A DNA stretch of 13,819 bases from Phoronis ovalis (lineage: Eukaryota > Phoronida > Phoronidae): contig JAOXYB010035896.1 in NCBI GenBank assembly GCA_028565635.1, positions 1 to 13,819 on the forward strand, in the 5' to 3' direction. The position numbers and the translations under genes are program-made. Position 1 is the stretch's first letter. Each line of letters begins with the position of its first letter. The notes under the pieces are model-generated. The model was not told where the DNA came from and ran no database searches. It saw nothing but the letters and a program-made list of their open reading frames with translations. Shown here in pieces: positions 1 through 6,947 of this stretch.

Positions 1-17
1 TCAGTTTGCGTAAAAAT

Positions 18-210
18 GGATTGCTACTCAAATATTTTAAAATTTTGGATTGCTACCCTTATATTTCACAAAATGTGATTGCTACCCTTATATTTCAAAA
101 AATTTGGATTGGGTTTGCTACCGCAAGCTAAAATTTTGAATTGGGTTCCGTGGCACATCCCCGTATTCAAAAAACCTTGAGTACCTCCCGGGGTATAGGC
201 TGAGAGGAAA
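18..210. repeat. Tandem ~30-bp GGATTGCTAC repeat plus shared module, copy 1
   Basis: The motif GGATTGCTAC or a close variant recurs at 18-27, 47-56, 76-85 and 106-121 (here GGATTGGGTTTGCTAC), giving a period of 29-32 bp separated by A/T-rich spacers. It runs into a distinctive tail with GCTAAAATTTTGAATTGGG, GTGGCACAT, CAAAAAACCTTGAGTACC and CCCGGGG. The same order of motifs returns at 9650-9975, so this is a dispersed repeat and not unique sequence. No coding potential is visible in it. The left end may lie outside the window. Confidence 0.75.
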
Positions 211-454
211 CCTTAAGATAGTGTTTTTGTCAACGGTATATCAACACCTAGTAGTCTTATATTTTAAGAATTTCACGTTCTCACATTGTCACAATACTAC
301 GGATATGCTGTCAACAGTCAAGCATGCAGAACAGTGTAATCCGGACAGCAAACCTGTGACTGCTGGTACATTAAATAATAATCAATTTTCTTCAAAAAAA
401 GTACGCTATTGTGAACTGATGGCCTTGAAAAAAAGGATGGTTTAAGCAAGTGGG
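211..454. other. No supported gene
   Basis: Short open frames on both strands (221-445 +, 318-524 -) overlap each other, and the one on the plus strand does not start with ATG. Neither shows a domain, good splice borders or coding-like composition. I see no gene here. Confidence 0.5.
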
Positions 455-916
455 TGTCATTGATGTCGAGATCAAATAATGAAACGATTGAATTTTTGTT
501 ATGGATATCCAATTGAAAGAGCACGTTTAAGACGAAAACAGGAAATCACGTACAAATACACTAGCGGTCTAGATTTATTAAAAATTGCTCAACTTAATTT
601 TCTTTTAAATTAGTTCGTTTTTTCTGCAAATACATTTATACTAGTGTATCATATATTTATAGGCGCTGATTAAGTTCGTATAACACTGTTATATTGCTAA
701 CCTATATAATTTTTTATATGCGATTTCGTGGAAAGATGACATATAGTCATGGTTTACTTACCATGCAATAAATTAAATAATATGAATGGAATGTTATAAA
801 CCACAGTACCTGTACCAGGAAGTCGCATTTTGCTGAAACTGACAATTTGCGTTCACTAGGTGGCGTGATAAATATAATCTATCAACCGGTATCAAGGAAT
901 CTATCACTCGCACAAT
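455..916. repeat. Composite dispersed repeat, copy A (uninterrupted)
   Basis: This stretch aligns by eye with copy B (1569-1804 plus 2539-2711). Shared landmarks in order are GTGTCATTGATGTC, AGAGCAC, an ACGAAA..CAG.AA segment, GGTCTAGATT, CTATATAATT, the TGCGA.TTCGTGG / CCAGGAAGTCGCA pair, AGGTGGC, ATAATCTATC and CTCGCACAAT. Similarity seems to fade after about 916. No reading frame is conserved between copies, so it looks like a non-autonomous element and not a gene. Confidence 0.7.
719..827. repeat. Inverted-repeat core of composite element (copy A)
   Basis: TGCGATTTCGTGG at 719-731 pairs with CCAGGAAGTCGCA at 815-827; the reverse complement TGCGACTTCCTGG matches at 11 of 13 positions. The ~83 bp between is A/T-rich and non-coding. 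The same pair occurs in copy B, which supports an old miniature inverted-repeat (MITE-like) module inside the larger repeat. Confidence 0.6.
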
Positions 917-1345
917 CCCCGTGGTAGTCATGGCAGTTCCATAATTTAAAGTGACACTCTAAGCAAGGATATTTCCAGAAGTTGAGTATACCCTATTTTA
1001 CAAGAAAACGAGGATGCTCCTAAATTAAGTGAAAAAAACACCTTTTTTAAATTTTCAAGTAATTATGCCATAAATAGCCGTAAATAGAACTGGTAATAAA
1101 TCATCATTATTAAGTATGCTAAGTATAATTGTATGATGAAATGTTAGAATAATACTGAATGATCTAATAAACAGTAGAACTGTCGTTGTGTTGTAACATT
1201 ACAATCGCGTGCGGGGACGACATTCTTGCGGCAGGTGAACTTTTTTTAATGTACATTTTAAATATTAATTTCGACTTTCTTCGAAATTATAACGCTATTC
1301 TATTTTCTGCTTTCAAGAATGTCCTGGTATCAGGGCGAACTTTTT
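917..1345. other. No supported gene; short direct repeat
   Basis: An open frame at 1186-1410 (+) starts with TTG and has no recognisable domain. The motif GAACTTTTTTTA occurs at 1237 and again exactly 100 bp later at 1337, each preceded by CAGG. Otherwise nothing is supported. Confidence 0.45.
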
Positions 1346-1544
1346 TTACTTTAGAAGACGACGATTTTGTTCAAAATAAATGCCCTTTGCCGGACCCTTT
1401 TCGTGAATAACGATCATGCGTACCCTACCTATTTCGTTGTTGAATGATGCCACCGGGCACACAATAGATCCCCGCTTGCATTTGACGGAGCTATATATAT
1501 TTGCCCGATCGAGCTCAAATGGTACTAAAATGTCCACAGCCAAA
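1346..1544 (-). CDS. Possible terminal exon, unrecognised
   Basis: On the minus strand an acceptor-like CTACCCCAG (ending at 1545) is followed by about 66 open codons to TAA at 1346-1348. The implied intron is phase 2. The peptide includes LAVDILVPFELDRANIYSS, then VKCKRGSIVC and EKGPAKGIYFEQ, with mixed, protein-like composition and a higher G+C content than its surroundings. A donor-like AAAGTAAAA overlaps the stop, and AATAGGTAGGG lies inside, so the exon might end elsewhere. I do not recognise a family. It lies just before copy B of the composite repeat, and no partner exon is visible upstream, so it could be chance or a gene relic. Confidence 0.2.
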
Positions 1545-1949
1545 CTGGGGTAGTTCAAATACAGGAGTGTCATTGATGTCAAAATCAGGCAATGACATAA
1601 TTTAATTTCTTGTTATGTATATCGAATTGGAAGAGCACATTTAAAACGAAAGCAGAAATTCACATTAAACATGTACACATGTACACGAGAGGTCTAGATT
1701 GCTTTAACAACGCTCAAATTAACTTTTAAGAAACTGCTAAAAAATTAATGCATATATCATATTTATTGGCACTGATAACATACTAGTACTCTAGCTATAT
1801 AATTAGGATAGCTGCTAATGCAGCAAGTTTCTTTTTTCTTTGTTTTATTCTTTGTTTCTTTCTTACCAATGTTCAGCAAGTTGAAGACAGTCTAAGGTAG
1901 CACGGTACTTGAGGTGTGACATCCCTGGGGTAGGCCATTTTTGGCCTTG

Positions 1950-2266
1950 AGGTCAAAATATCATTTAGAGGTCAAATGTTAAAATTGCTCAAAATGTCCA
2001 AATATGAGGTTACACAGAGGTCACTGTTGTGTTCTTTGAGGCTATCTAGGTGCCAAATTAAAAGGTCAGCTTTTTGTTGTTTAGTATATTTTCAATTAAT
2101 CTATTGAGGGAATATGTCGAAATTAAAGAGCATTCTCAGAGTGGGGATAGTTGATCTTGAGGTTGCTAGGTCATCTGCAGGTCAAAAGGTCAAAATCTCC
2201 AAGTTGTGTGAAACTTTCAGAAATGAGGCTCATGTCATTTAGAAGTATTGTGTCATTTTGAGGTCA
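1950..2266 (+). repeat. AGGTCA-rich segment (eight same-strand hexamers)
   Basis: Exact AGGTCA occurs at 1950, 1969, 2018, 2063, 2168, 2179, 2187 and 2261, all on the plus strand, with near-matches AGGTTA (2007) and AGGTTG (2160). Three copies at 2168-2192 are spaced by 5 then 2 bases, and AGGTTA/AGGTCA at 2007-2023 is also spaced by 5. AGGTCA is the half-site bound by nuclear receptors, but repetition within a mobile-looking insertion is an equally good explanation. Regulatory activity is not shown. Confidence 0.6.
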
Positions 2267-2366
2267 ATAGAAACCAAAAAAGTTTTTGAGTTCATTTTTT
2301 AAAATTCCTATTATGATTTTTTTGTTAAGTTGTTTTGCTGGTTTACTGTTTTGCCATTAATATTTA

Positions 2367-2411
2367 GGAGGTAATCAATTGAGGTAGACAATCATGTTAT
2401 TAGTTACCTCC
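2367..2411. repeat. Short inverted repeat GGAGGTAA / TTACCTCC
   Basis: GGAGGTAA (2367-2374) and TTACCTCC (2404-2411) are exact reverse complements with 29 bases between, inside the nested insertion. They could be part of an element end or a chance foldback. Confidence 0.4.
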
Positions 2412-2742
2412 AGTCATAACTTGATTACAAAATAATTTGGATCACATATATACCATCCATAGTGTCAGTAAAGGGCCAGTCTGATTTCTTCAAACAGTAA
2501 AAGGGAAAAATACAGTGATCCTATGCTTTTGTTAAAACCTATCTAGTTTTCCATGCGACTTCGTGGAATGGTGAAAAATTACGGTTACTAGTAATTTATC
2601 GGATAAATTAAATATGCTGAACGCAATGTTCCAGGAAGTCGCATTTCACTGTAACAGATTAGTTGCGTGGCACCAGGTGGCCTAGTTAACATAATCTATC
2701 CCTCGCACAATAGACTATTGCATGCTTTGATGGAACCACTGC

Positions 2743-2874
2743 ATGGTGTACCCAAACGTCCCCAGCCTACCACGTTTTGCGAATGAATCGAGCGAATGTG
2801 AAGAGGACTGTGGCATTCATTTATCATTCAACTGCTTAAGCTTTGAAGAAGGGAGACTGATCATGAGTTTATAA
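2743..2874 (+). CDS. Small ORF, 43 codons, unrecognised
   Basis: An ATG frame runs 43 codons to TAA and begins MVYPNVPSLPRFANESSECE. It has three Cys in its second half and a G+C content above its surroundings. The context of the ATG is poor (T at -3), and an in-frame TGA lies just upstream. No signal peptide or domain is seen. It could be part of an exon, since CCCCAG at about 2760 is a weak acceptor, or chance. It lies directly downstream of composite repeat copy B. Confidence 0.15.
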   Translation: MVYPNVPSLPRFANESSECEEDCGIHLSFNCLSFEEGRLIMSL

Positions 2875-3080
2875 ATTATGAAACAATAACACTGAACACG
2901 TTTTGACCTCATGTGTTGTTCATTTGCCTCAATCTTCAGAACTTAGCAAAATTATATTAGAAGAATATGGAAAGAAGCTCTAACAGAAGATGAGCAATAG
3001 ATCACATGGCCATTCTTTCAGTCAGATTATTTTTGAAAGCTTCTAAGTTACTTAGAGATGTAGATGAAAGAGTCTGGAAA

Positions 3081-3182
3081 TAAAGAAAGAAAGAACAAAA
3101 GAAGATAGAAAGAACAAAAGAAAGAAAGCAAGAAGAAAGAAAGAAAGATAGAAAGAAAGAAAGAAAGAAATAAAGAAAGAAA
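3081..3182. repeat. (GAAA)n microsatellite, left array
   Basis: Imperfect GAAA tetranucleotide runs with AACA, GATA and ATAA interruptions. Its minus-strand translation is only a Phe/Ser/Leu-rich low-complexity frame (3048-3317 -), which is not a gene. Confidence 0.95.
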
Positions 3183-3608
3183 CAGATCCGTCAGACACTT
3201 TTTCAAACGGAGTGCGTTTCTGGTGTTTTTAGATAGAATTACCGATTTCAGAAATATCAGTTCAGTAATCGAAAAAGGTCGCTGAAACGACTCCGTGCTT
3301 CCAGAAACAATTGACAAGGAAAAAAAAATAAATGAAAAAGGCCATTTCCACTGCTATTGTAACAATACGCTCAGAGTAAGTGCAATAAGTGCTAACGTAA
3401 CAAAAAAAAATTCTTTCTGTTCCAAAGGGGGAGGTGCGCGTGTTTTCCTGTAAGTTCAAAAGGGGGGGCTGCGTTACTATTTCAAAAGGGGGTGCGTTAA
3501 TACTACATTAATGGTCCTCCTATTTCACAAGGGGGGATGCGTTATCATTAAATATGTTCCTCCCATTTCAAAAGTGGGGTGCGTTTGCACCCAACGCTGA
3601 CGGGCCTG
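3183..3608. mobile_element. 426-bp element with inverted ends inside a GAAA array
   Basis: The left end CAGATCCGTCAG (3183-3194) and right end CTGACGGGCCTG (3597-3608; reverse complement CAGGCCCGTCAG) match at 10 of 12 positions. Both sides carry the identical 20-mer AAAGAAAGAAATAAAGAAAG (3160-3179 and 3615-3634), which fits insertion into a GAAA array or duplication of flanking DNA. The interior has no transposase frame, only G-rich tandem units, so it would be non-autonomous. Confidence 0.5.
3199..3590 (+). repeat. Interspersed G-rich units TTTCAAAAGGGGGGTGCGTT
   Basis: Variants of TTTCAAAAGGGGGGTGCGTT appear near 3199 (TTTCAAACGGAGTGCGTTT), 3419 (CCAAAGGGGGAGGTGCGCG), 3454 (TTCAAAAGGGGGGGCTGCG), 3480 (TTTCAAAAGGGGGTGCGTT), 3523 (TTTCACAAGGGGGGATGCG) and 3567 (TTTCAAAAGTGGGGTGCG). 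The last four are about 26-44 bp apart, joined by A/T-rich linkers. They make up most of the element between the GAAA arrays. Confidence 0.7.
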
Positions 3609-3610
3609 AC

Positions 3611-3714
3611 AAAGAAAGAAAGAAATAAAGAAAGATAGATAGGAAGAACGAAATAAGGAAAGGAAGAAAGAAAGAAGGAAAAAAGAACGAAAGGAAGAAA
3701 GAAAAAAGAATACA
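3611..3714. repeat. (GAAA)n microsatellite, right array
   Basis: Imperfect GAAA/GGAA runs resume directly after the inverted-end element. The first 24 bases resemble the last part of the left array, which supports a single ancestral array. Confidence 0.9.
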
Positions 3715-3783
3715 AATATTTAATATAATTATCGTAATGATTTTTATTGTATTATATTCTATATATTAAATTATTTAGTGCAG

Positions 3784-3986
3784 TGATCGATACTATGTGG
3801 TTGCATCTGCATGGCGATGTAAAGCTGAAGCTTTCAGATACACCTGCTGGGAACATTTGGATTCGTGACCAGTTGCTCCACCAAGTACATGCTGATTATT
3901 TCTTCGTTGAGTTTTATGAATCAAGATCAATTCCGCAGCTCTCTACGCACGCGATGTATTCTCAACTGAATTGTGGAATTGCCTGA
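3784..3986 (+). CDS. Candidate terminal exon, unrecognised protein
   Basis: An acceptor-like TTATTTAGTGCAG (AG at 3782-3783) is followed by an open frame to TGA at 3984-3986. The implied intron is phase 1. The peptide contains MWLHLHGDVKLKLSDTPAG, then HADYFFVEFYESRSIPQL, and ends NCGIA. Composition is protein-like and richer in G+C than both flanks. Alternatively, ATG at 3795 (A at -3) gives a 63-residue ORF. An AATAAA lies 87 bp past the stop, as expected for a last exon. No domain or family is recognised, and partner exons upstream (+) are not identified. Confidence 0.3.
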
Positions 3987-4072
3987 GTTTTATAGTAATA
4001 GTTTAAAAATACAGAAGATTATCATAGAAGTGAGACCATATATATTATGAAGTTTAAATATACTAAGACATT

Positions 4073-4078
4073 AATAAA
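4073..4078 (+). terminator. AATAAA poly(A) signal candidate (+)
   Basis: AATAAA on the plus strand, 87 bp after the stop of the candidate exon 3784-3986. The hexamer is common in AT-rich DNA, so its weight is mainly positional. Confidence 0.25.
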
Positions 4079-4281
4079 AAATATCTATAGCTGTGTGACT
4101 ACAAGTAACAATAGATTTATAATATAAAAGTATCTCGTATCACTTTTTTCTGATAGTTTCACAGCACTGCTTCTAGATATTAAGTGTAATTTCGGATGTT
4201 CTGTTATTAATAACAGAATATTTCGGTAAATTTAACTTCTAAGAACTCAAGATACGTTGGAACACTGCTATTTGATTATTA

Positions 4282-4287
4282 TTTATT
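4282..4287 (-). terminator. AATAAA poly(A) signal candidate for the GPCR (-)
   Basis: TTTATT on the plus strand reads AATAAA on the minus strand, about 310 bp after the receptor stop codon. It is the first such hexamer found downstream, giving a plausible 3'UTR of roughly 330 bases. The rest of 3987-4597 shows no gene. Confidence 0.4.
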
Positions 4288-4597
4288 TTTTTCCGTAATT
4301 TTCATAATCAATATGAGGAAGTAGACATGCATGTAAAATTGCTATTTTAAAGTCCATTTGATAAAATACTTCATATTCGAAAAAACATCTTTAAATCCTC
4401 GTTCAATAGAACCCTTGCCCCAGTTGGGTGTAGTTAGTCAAAGTAAAAGACTCGTTAAAAAGCAAGATTGTCGCATGTAGGTTGTAGTGTATAGCAACCT
4501 TGTATGTGCATAAATATGCTAATTTATCAAATGGTTCAACAAGATCACTATAACAAACAAAAGTTTGATACTTCCTTTTGAAGCTACGTATCGGTGT

Positions 4598-5617
4598 CTA
4601 AATGACGTACACTTGTCCTGTTGTTGTCGATTCTCTTTTAGCATATTTGAATGTTGCAATAAACTCTTCTCTCATTTGTTGACTACCGATTGAATAAATT
4701 ATAGGATTAACAGCACTCTGAAGATACGCAAGCCACATCACAGAAATACTTATCCATCGAGGCATGTCTGCAATGCGCCATTTTGGTAGAGCTATTACTA
4801 AATGGTAAAGAAATGCAGGTGTCCAACAGATGAAAAATAGTACAACTGTGGCAACCAACATCAAAGCTATCCTCCTCTGAAGCCGGGTAGCGTCAACCTT
4901 AGCTCTCACTCCTGCCTTTATGCTACTTATCATTGTTTTATGCAGTGTTACATACACCTTGGTGTGTATTGATACCAACGTTATAAGTCCGAAAATGTAA
5001 AACATACCAGCTATACATGTGTTGACACTTTGAAAAACAATTTCCTTGTCCATAAATTCAACAAGACAGATTTGTAAGTACGGGTCCGTTCTATAATCCC
5101 CAATACGAAAGAATGAGATCAAAACGGGTGTAAAAGATACGATCCATGTAGCAGTTAAGGACACTTTTAAATTTAATTTCTTTCTTGGAAAAGTACACAG
5201 AACGAAATATCGGTCAATGCTAAGAACACACATAGTCGATACCGATGCACCAAAAAATAGTCTTAGAACTATGATATGCATAATGCACGGTACCTCACTC
5301 AAATTATACTGCGGGTCAATAGAAATAATGATAGATATAGGCATTGCCAGAAGTCCCACTCCTAGATCCGCCACCGACATGTTGCACATAAGTATTAACA
5401 TATTGTATGAACTTCTTGAAACATGTTTGTTTCGACGTATGCGGTAAACAACAACACCAACCATTGTATTACCAAATGTGCATAGAATAAAAATTGGTAT
5501 TTGGAAAATTATTGTACACATCCAAATTGGGGATAAGGCGTGTGATTTGTTGAATGACCTGTTACTCATTGATGAATTTTCATGGAACAGATTTGGAAAT
5601 GCATCGTGTGTATCCAT
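4598..5617 (-). CDS. Orphan class A (rhodopsin-type) GPCR, 339 aa, complete
   Basis: A seven-helix plasma-membrane receptor expected to signal through G proteins. It is complete in one exon. The N-terminus carries glycosylation sequons at N14, N19 and N23; N105 is another in loop 1. Landmarks are N50 (1.50, in FGNTMV), D84 (2.50, SVADL), C111 (3.25) with a loop-2 Cys C184, DRY at 135-137, W158 (4.50), CWTP at 264-267 and NPIIY at 304-308. Helix 8 runs from about 311. Position 3.32 is Leu120, not Asp, so it is not a typical biogenic-amine receptor; Pro5.50 also appears replaced by Leu214. The tail ends VYVI, matching a class II PDZ ligand. Start: ATG has A at -3 and G at +4, with in-frame TGA two codons upstream. 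Ligand unknown; peptide or other small-molecule ligands remain possible. Confidence 0.95.
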   Translation of the reverse strand: MDTHDAFPNLFHENSSMSNRSFNKSHALSPIWMCTIIFQIPIFILCTFGNTMVGVVVYRIRRNKHVSRSSYNMLILMCNMSVADLGVGLLAMPISIIISIDPQYNLSEVPCIMHIIVLRLFFGASVSTMCVLSIDRYFVLCTFPRKKLNLKVSLTATWIVSFTPVLISFFRIGDYRTDPYLQICLVEFMDKEIVFQSVNTCIAGMFYIFGLITLVSIHTKVYVTLHKTMISSIKAGVRAKVDATRLQRRIALMLVATVVLFFICWTPAFLYHLVIALPKWRIADMPRWISISVMWLAYLQSAVNPIIYSIGSQQMREEFIATFKYAKRESTTTGQVYVI

Positions 5618-5662
5618 TTTTCAGTTGAATAATTTGCAATTCGTTTACTGGAAAGAGAGAAA
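5618..5662 (-). promoter_or_regulatory. GPCR 5'UTR start and splice acceptor
   Basis: Minus-strand TTTCTCTCTTTCCAG is a textbook acceptor (AG at 5648-5649), placing the exon start at 5647, only 30 bases before the ATG. An in-frame TGA at 5621-5623 means no coding sequence can enter from upstream. So the receptor probably has an intron in its 5'UTR and a promoter upstream of 5650 on the minus strand, possibly several kb away. Confidence 0.6.
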
Positions 5663-6454
5663 ATGTTACCTGTGGTTGTGTGTCAATATAATTGATTTTA
5701 TATTATAACTGCTCGAACAAGAAGACAATACCACAAAAGTACAAAACTCTAAAAGTTTTATAATTTATAAGAACACTGTTGCATTTCACGTGTTTTCATC
5801 ATTATCCCATTCAACTGAATGCATCTTTTGAAAATACCTTTCTCCCGGCCGTCCTTTTTGTGCTCTGTTCAATGTCGCCTATCTCTATCTCTGTCTCAGT
5901 TAAATAACAAGCAACCAATTACGGTGTGCTATGTTCCTTGCTACCCTTCTTATGCGCTTCGTGCAATCAACATGTCTCAAATGATGAGCTTCTTTCTGTA
6001 TATGATGTTTTAAATACTATTCGCAAAATTTAATTATACCGTCCGTTTTTTTCATTTTCATGCGATTCCCCAAGATGGATAACAGGAACATATTTCTTAC
6101 ATGAGTCATAAAACATTTTAAGTTAGAACAAATCTAGCCTATGCGCTAACCGTTCTTCTTAATAATAGCAACGAAATCAGATTTCCGATGCATAACTTAT
6201 TGGCCAGATCGTGACCAGCGATAGGCATTATATTCCTGGCAAGTTTTGATAAACTTTAGGGAAGCACGAGCTATATAACATTATATTGTTTTCTTTGCTG
6301 TAACTGGAGTTTTGTTTAATTAATAGGTTAATTATTAAGTAATCTTTTATAAATTTTCACACCTACGCTAAAAAATGCGACATATAATTCTATTTAGTAG
6401 TCAAGTCCACAAAGTAAATCGATTACTACATGGCCTTTGAAATTAACTTCTTAG
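5663..6454. other. Probable GPCR 5'UTR intron or flank; no clear gene
   Basis: Ordinary A/T-rich sequence. On the minus strand CATGTAAGAAA near 6095-6103 is one possible donor for a 5'UTR exon, but many are possible. Apart from the weak plus-strand exon candidate at 5900-6013, nothing is supported. Confidence 0.4.
5900..6013 (+). CDS. Weak candidate terminal exon (+)
   Basis: A strong pyrimidine tract ending TATCTCTGTCTCAG (AG at 5898-5899) precedes 37 open codons to TAA (phase 0). The peptide starts LNNKQPITVCYVPCYPSYAL and ends in a Met/Phe-rich stretch. The acceptor is good, but the peptide is short and unrecognised, no donor exon is visible, and it would lie within the presumed antisense 5'UTR intron of the receptor. 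Confidence 0.15.
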   Translation, partial: LNNKQPITVCYVPCYPSYALRAINMSQMMSFFLYMMF

Positions 6455-6460
6455 TATTAG

Positions 6461-6610
6461 CTGGGACTAATATCTTAGTTATATTAGTCCCAGGTATTAG
6501 CTGTAATCACAATTAGACTCGGCCGGCCGTTTTGACCAGCTGCAGATATCTGTTCTCTTTAAGGTTATTATACGTCTTTCTTGAAATATTATTCGACTTT
6601 CTATAGAAAG
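6461..6610. repeat. Cluster of palindromes, MITE-like
   Basis: Within 150 bp there are: a perfect 13-bp hairpin CTGGGACTAATAT / ATATTAGTCCCAG (6461-6473, 6481-6493, 7-nt loop); CGGCCGGCCG (6520-6529); CAGATATCTG (6543-6552); and CTTTCTATAGAAAG (6597-6610). TTTAAGGTT near 6556 is also mirrored by AACCTTAAA near 6616. The 15-mer ATTAGTCCCAGGTAT from the hairpin recurs at 10557-10571, which points to a dispersed element. No frame is present. Confidence 0.6.
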
Positions 6611-6726
6611 AGACAACCTTAAACATCGATGTCCTCTGTAGAATCAACTCCTACTAGTCATAATGTGTTCATATATAGATACATGTGCAAATACTTAATT
6701 CAGATATACTGACTGACATTTGTCAG

Positions 6727-6947
6727 CCAAACAGGCAGAATACGATAACAAGCAACAAGGCATCTTAGCATGTACACCAGGGCTGCCGATTAATGACCTA
6801 AACTCGTCTGACAAGCCTTTACTGGGCCTTCGTTGGACATTTTACAGTCCGTGCTCTACAAACGAATGTCCGTGTTCAACGAACTTATTCAGTCACTATT
6901 CAAAGAACTTGGTTCGTGCTTGTGATAAAATGTCCTTTATGAAATGA
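6727..6947 (+). CDS. Candidate terminal exon, Cys-containing, unrecognised
   Basis: A branch-point-like TACTGAC and ACATTTGTCAG (AG at 6725-6726) precede 73 open codons to TGA; implied intron phase 1. The peptide includes AKQAEYDNKQQGILACTPGL, RWTFYSPCSTNECPCSTN and ends DKMSFMK, with five Cys. G+C is clearly higher than the flanks. AATAAA occurs about 150 bp downstream (7095). The frame begins without an ATG, so it is an exon or nothing. A short direct repeat (GTCCGTGCTC / GTCCGTGTTC) encodes the repeated PCSTN motif. No family recognised. Confidence 0.25.

Larger units (their letters stand above)
1805..2538. mobile_element. Insertion nested in composite repeat copy B
   Basis: It is defined as the stretch absent from copy A. 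It is flanked by CTATATAATT (1795-1804) and CTATCTAGTT (2539-2548), which match at 8 of 10 positions and could be a decayed target-site duplication. It begins near a T/C-rich simple stretch (1829-1865) and contains the AGGTCA-rich segment. I see no clear terminal inverted repeats, no poly(A) tail and no open frame for a transposase or reverse transcriptase, so its class is unknown. Confidence 0.5.
1569..2711. repeat. Composite dispersed repeat, copy B (split by insertion)
   Basis: The left half (1569-1804) matches copy A from GTGTCATTGATGTC to CTATATAATT. The right half (2539-2711) matches from AACCTATCTAG through TGCGACTTCGTGG, CCAGGAAGTCGCA, AGGTGGC, ATAATCTATC and CTCGCACAAT. The intervening ~734 bp have no counterpart in copy A. 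The simplest reading is a once-contiguous ~460-bp element interrupted by later DNA. Confidence 0.65.

Noticed and set aside
18-153. CRISPR-like array of ~30-bp units
   Set aside because: Units are imperfect, spacers are not unique in the CRISPR sense, there are no cas genes, and the setting is an animal genome.
221-524. Short frames on both strands at 221-524
   Set aside because: They overlap each other, lack ATG or domains, and have no supporting splice sites.
1186-1410. 74-codon plus-strand frame
   Set aside because: It starts with TTG, shows no domain, and overlaps a somewhat better minus-strand candidate; left as unsupported.
3048-3317. Minus-strand Phe/Leu/Ser-rich frame
   Set aside because: It is the translation of the GAAA microsatellite and its border, not a gene.
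4598-5617. Biogenic amine (e.g. octopamine, serotonin) receptor assignment
   Set aside because: Position 3.32, counted back from Arg of DRY, is Leu and not the Asp that anchors amines.
5217-5708. Plus-strand open frames 5217-5447 and 5478-5708
   Set aside because: They are antisense shadows of the receptor coding sequence and carry no domain of their own.
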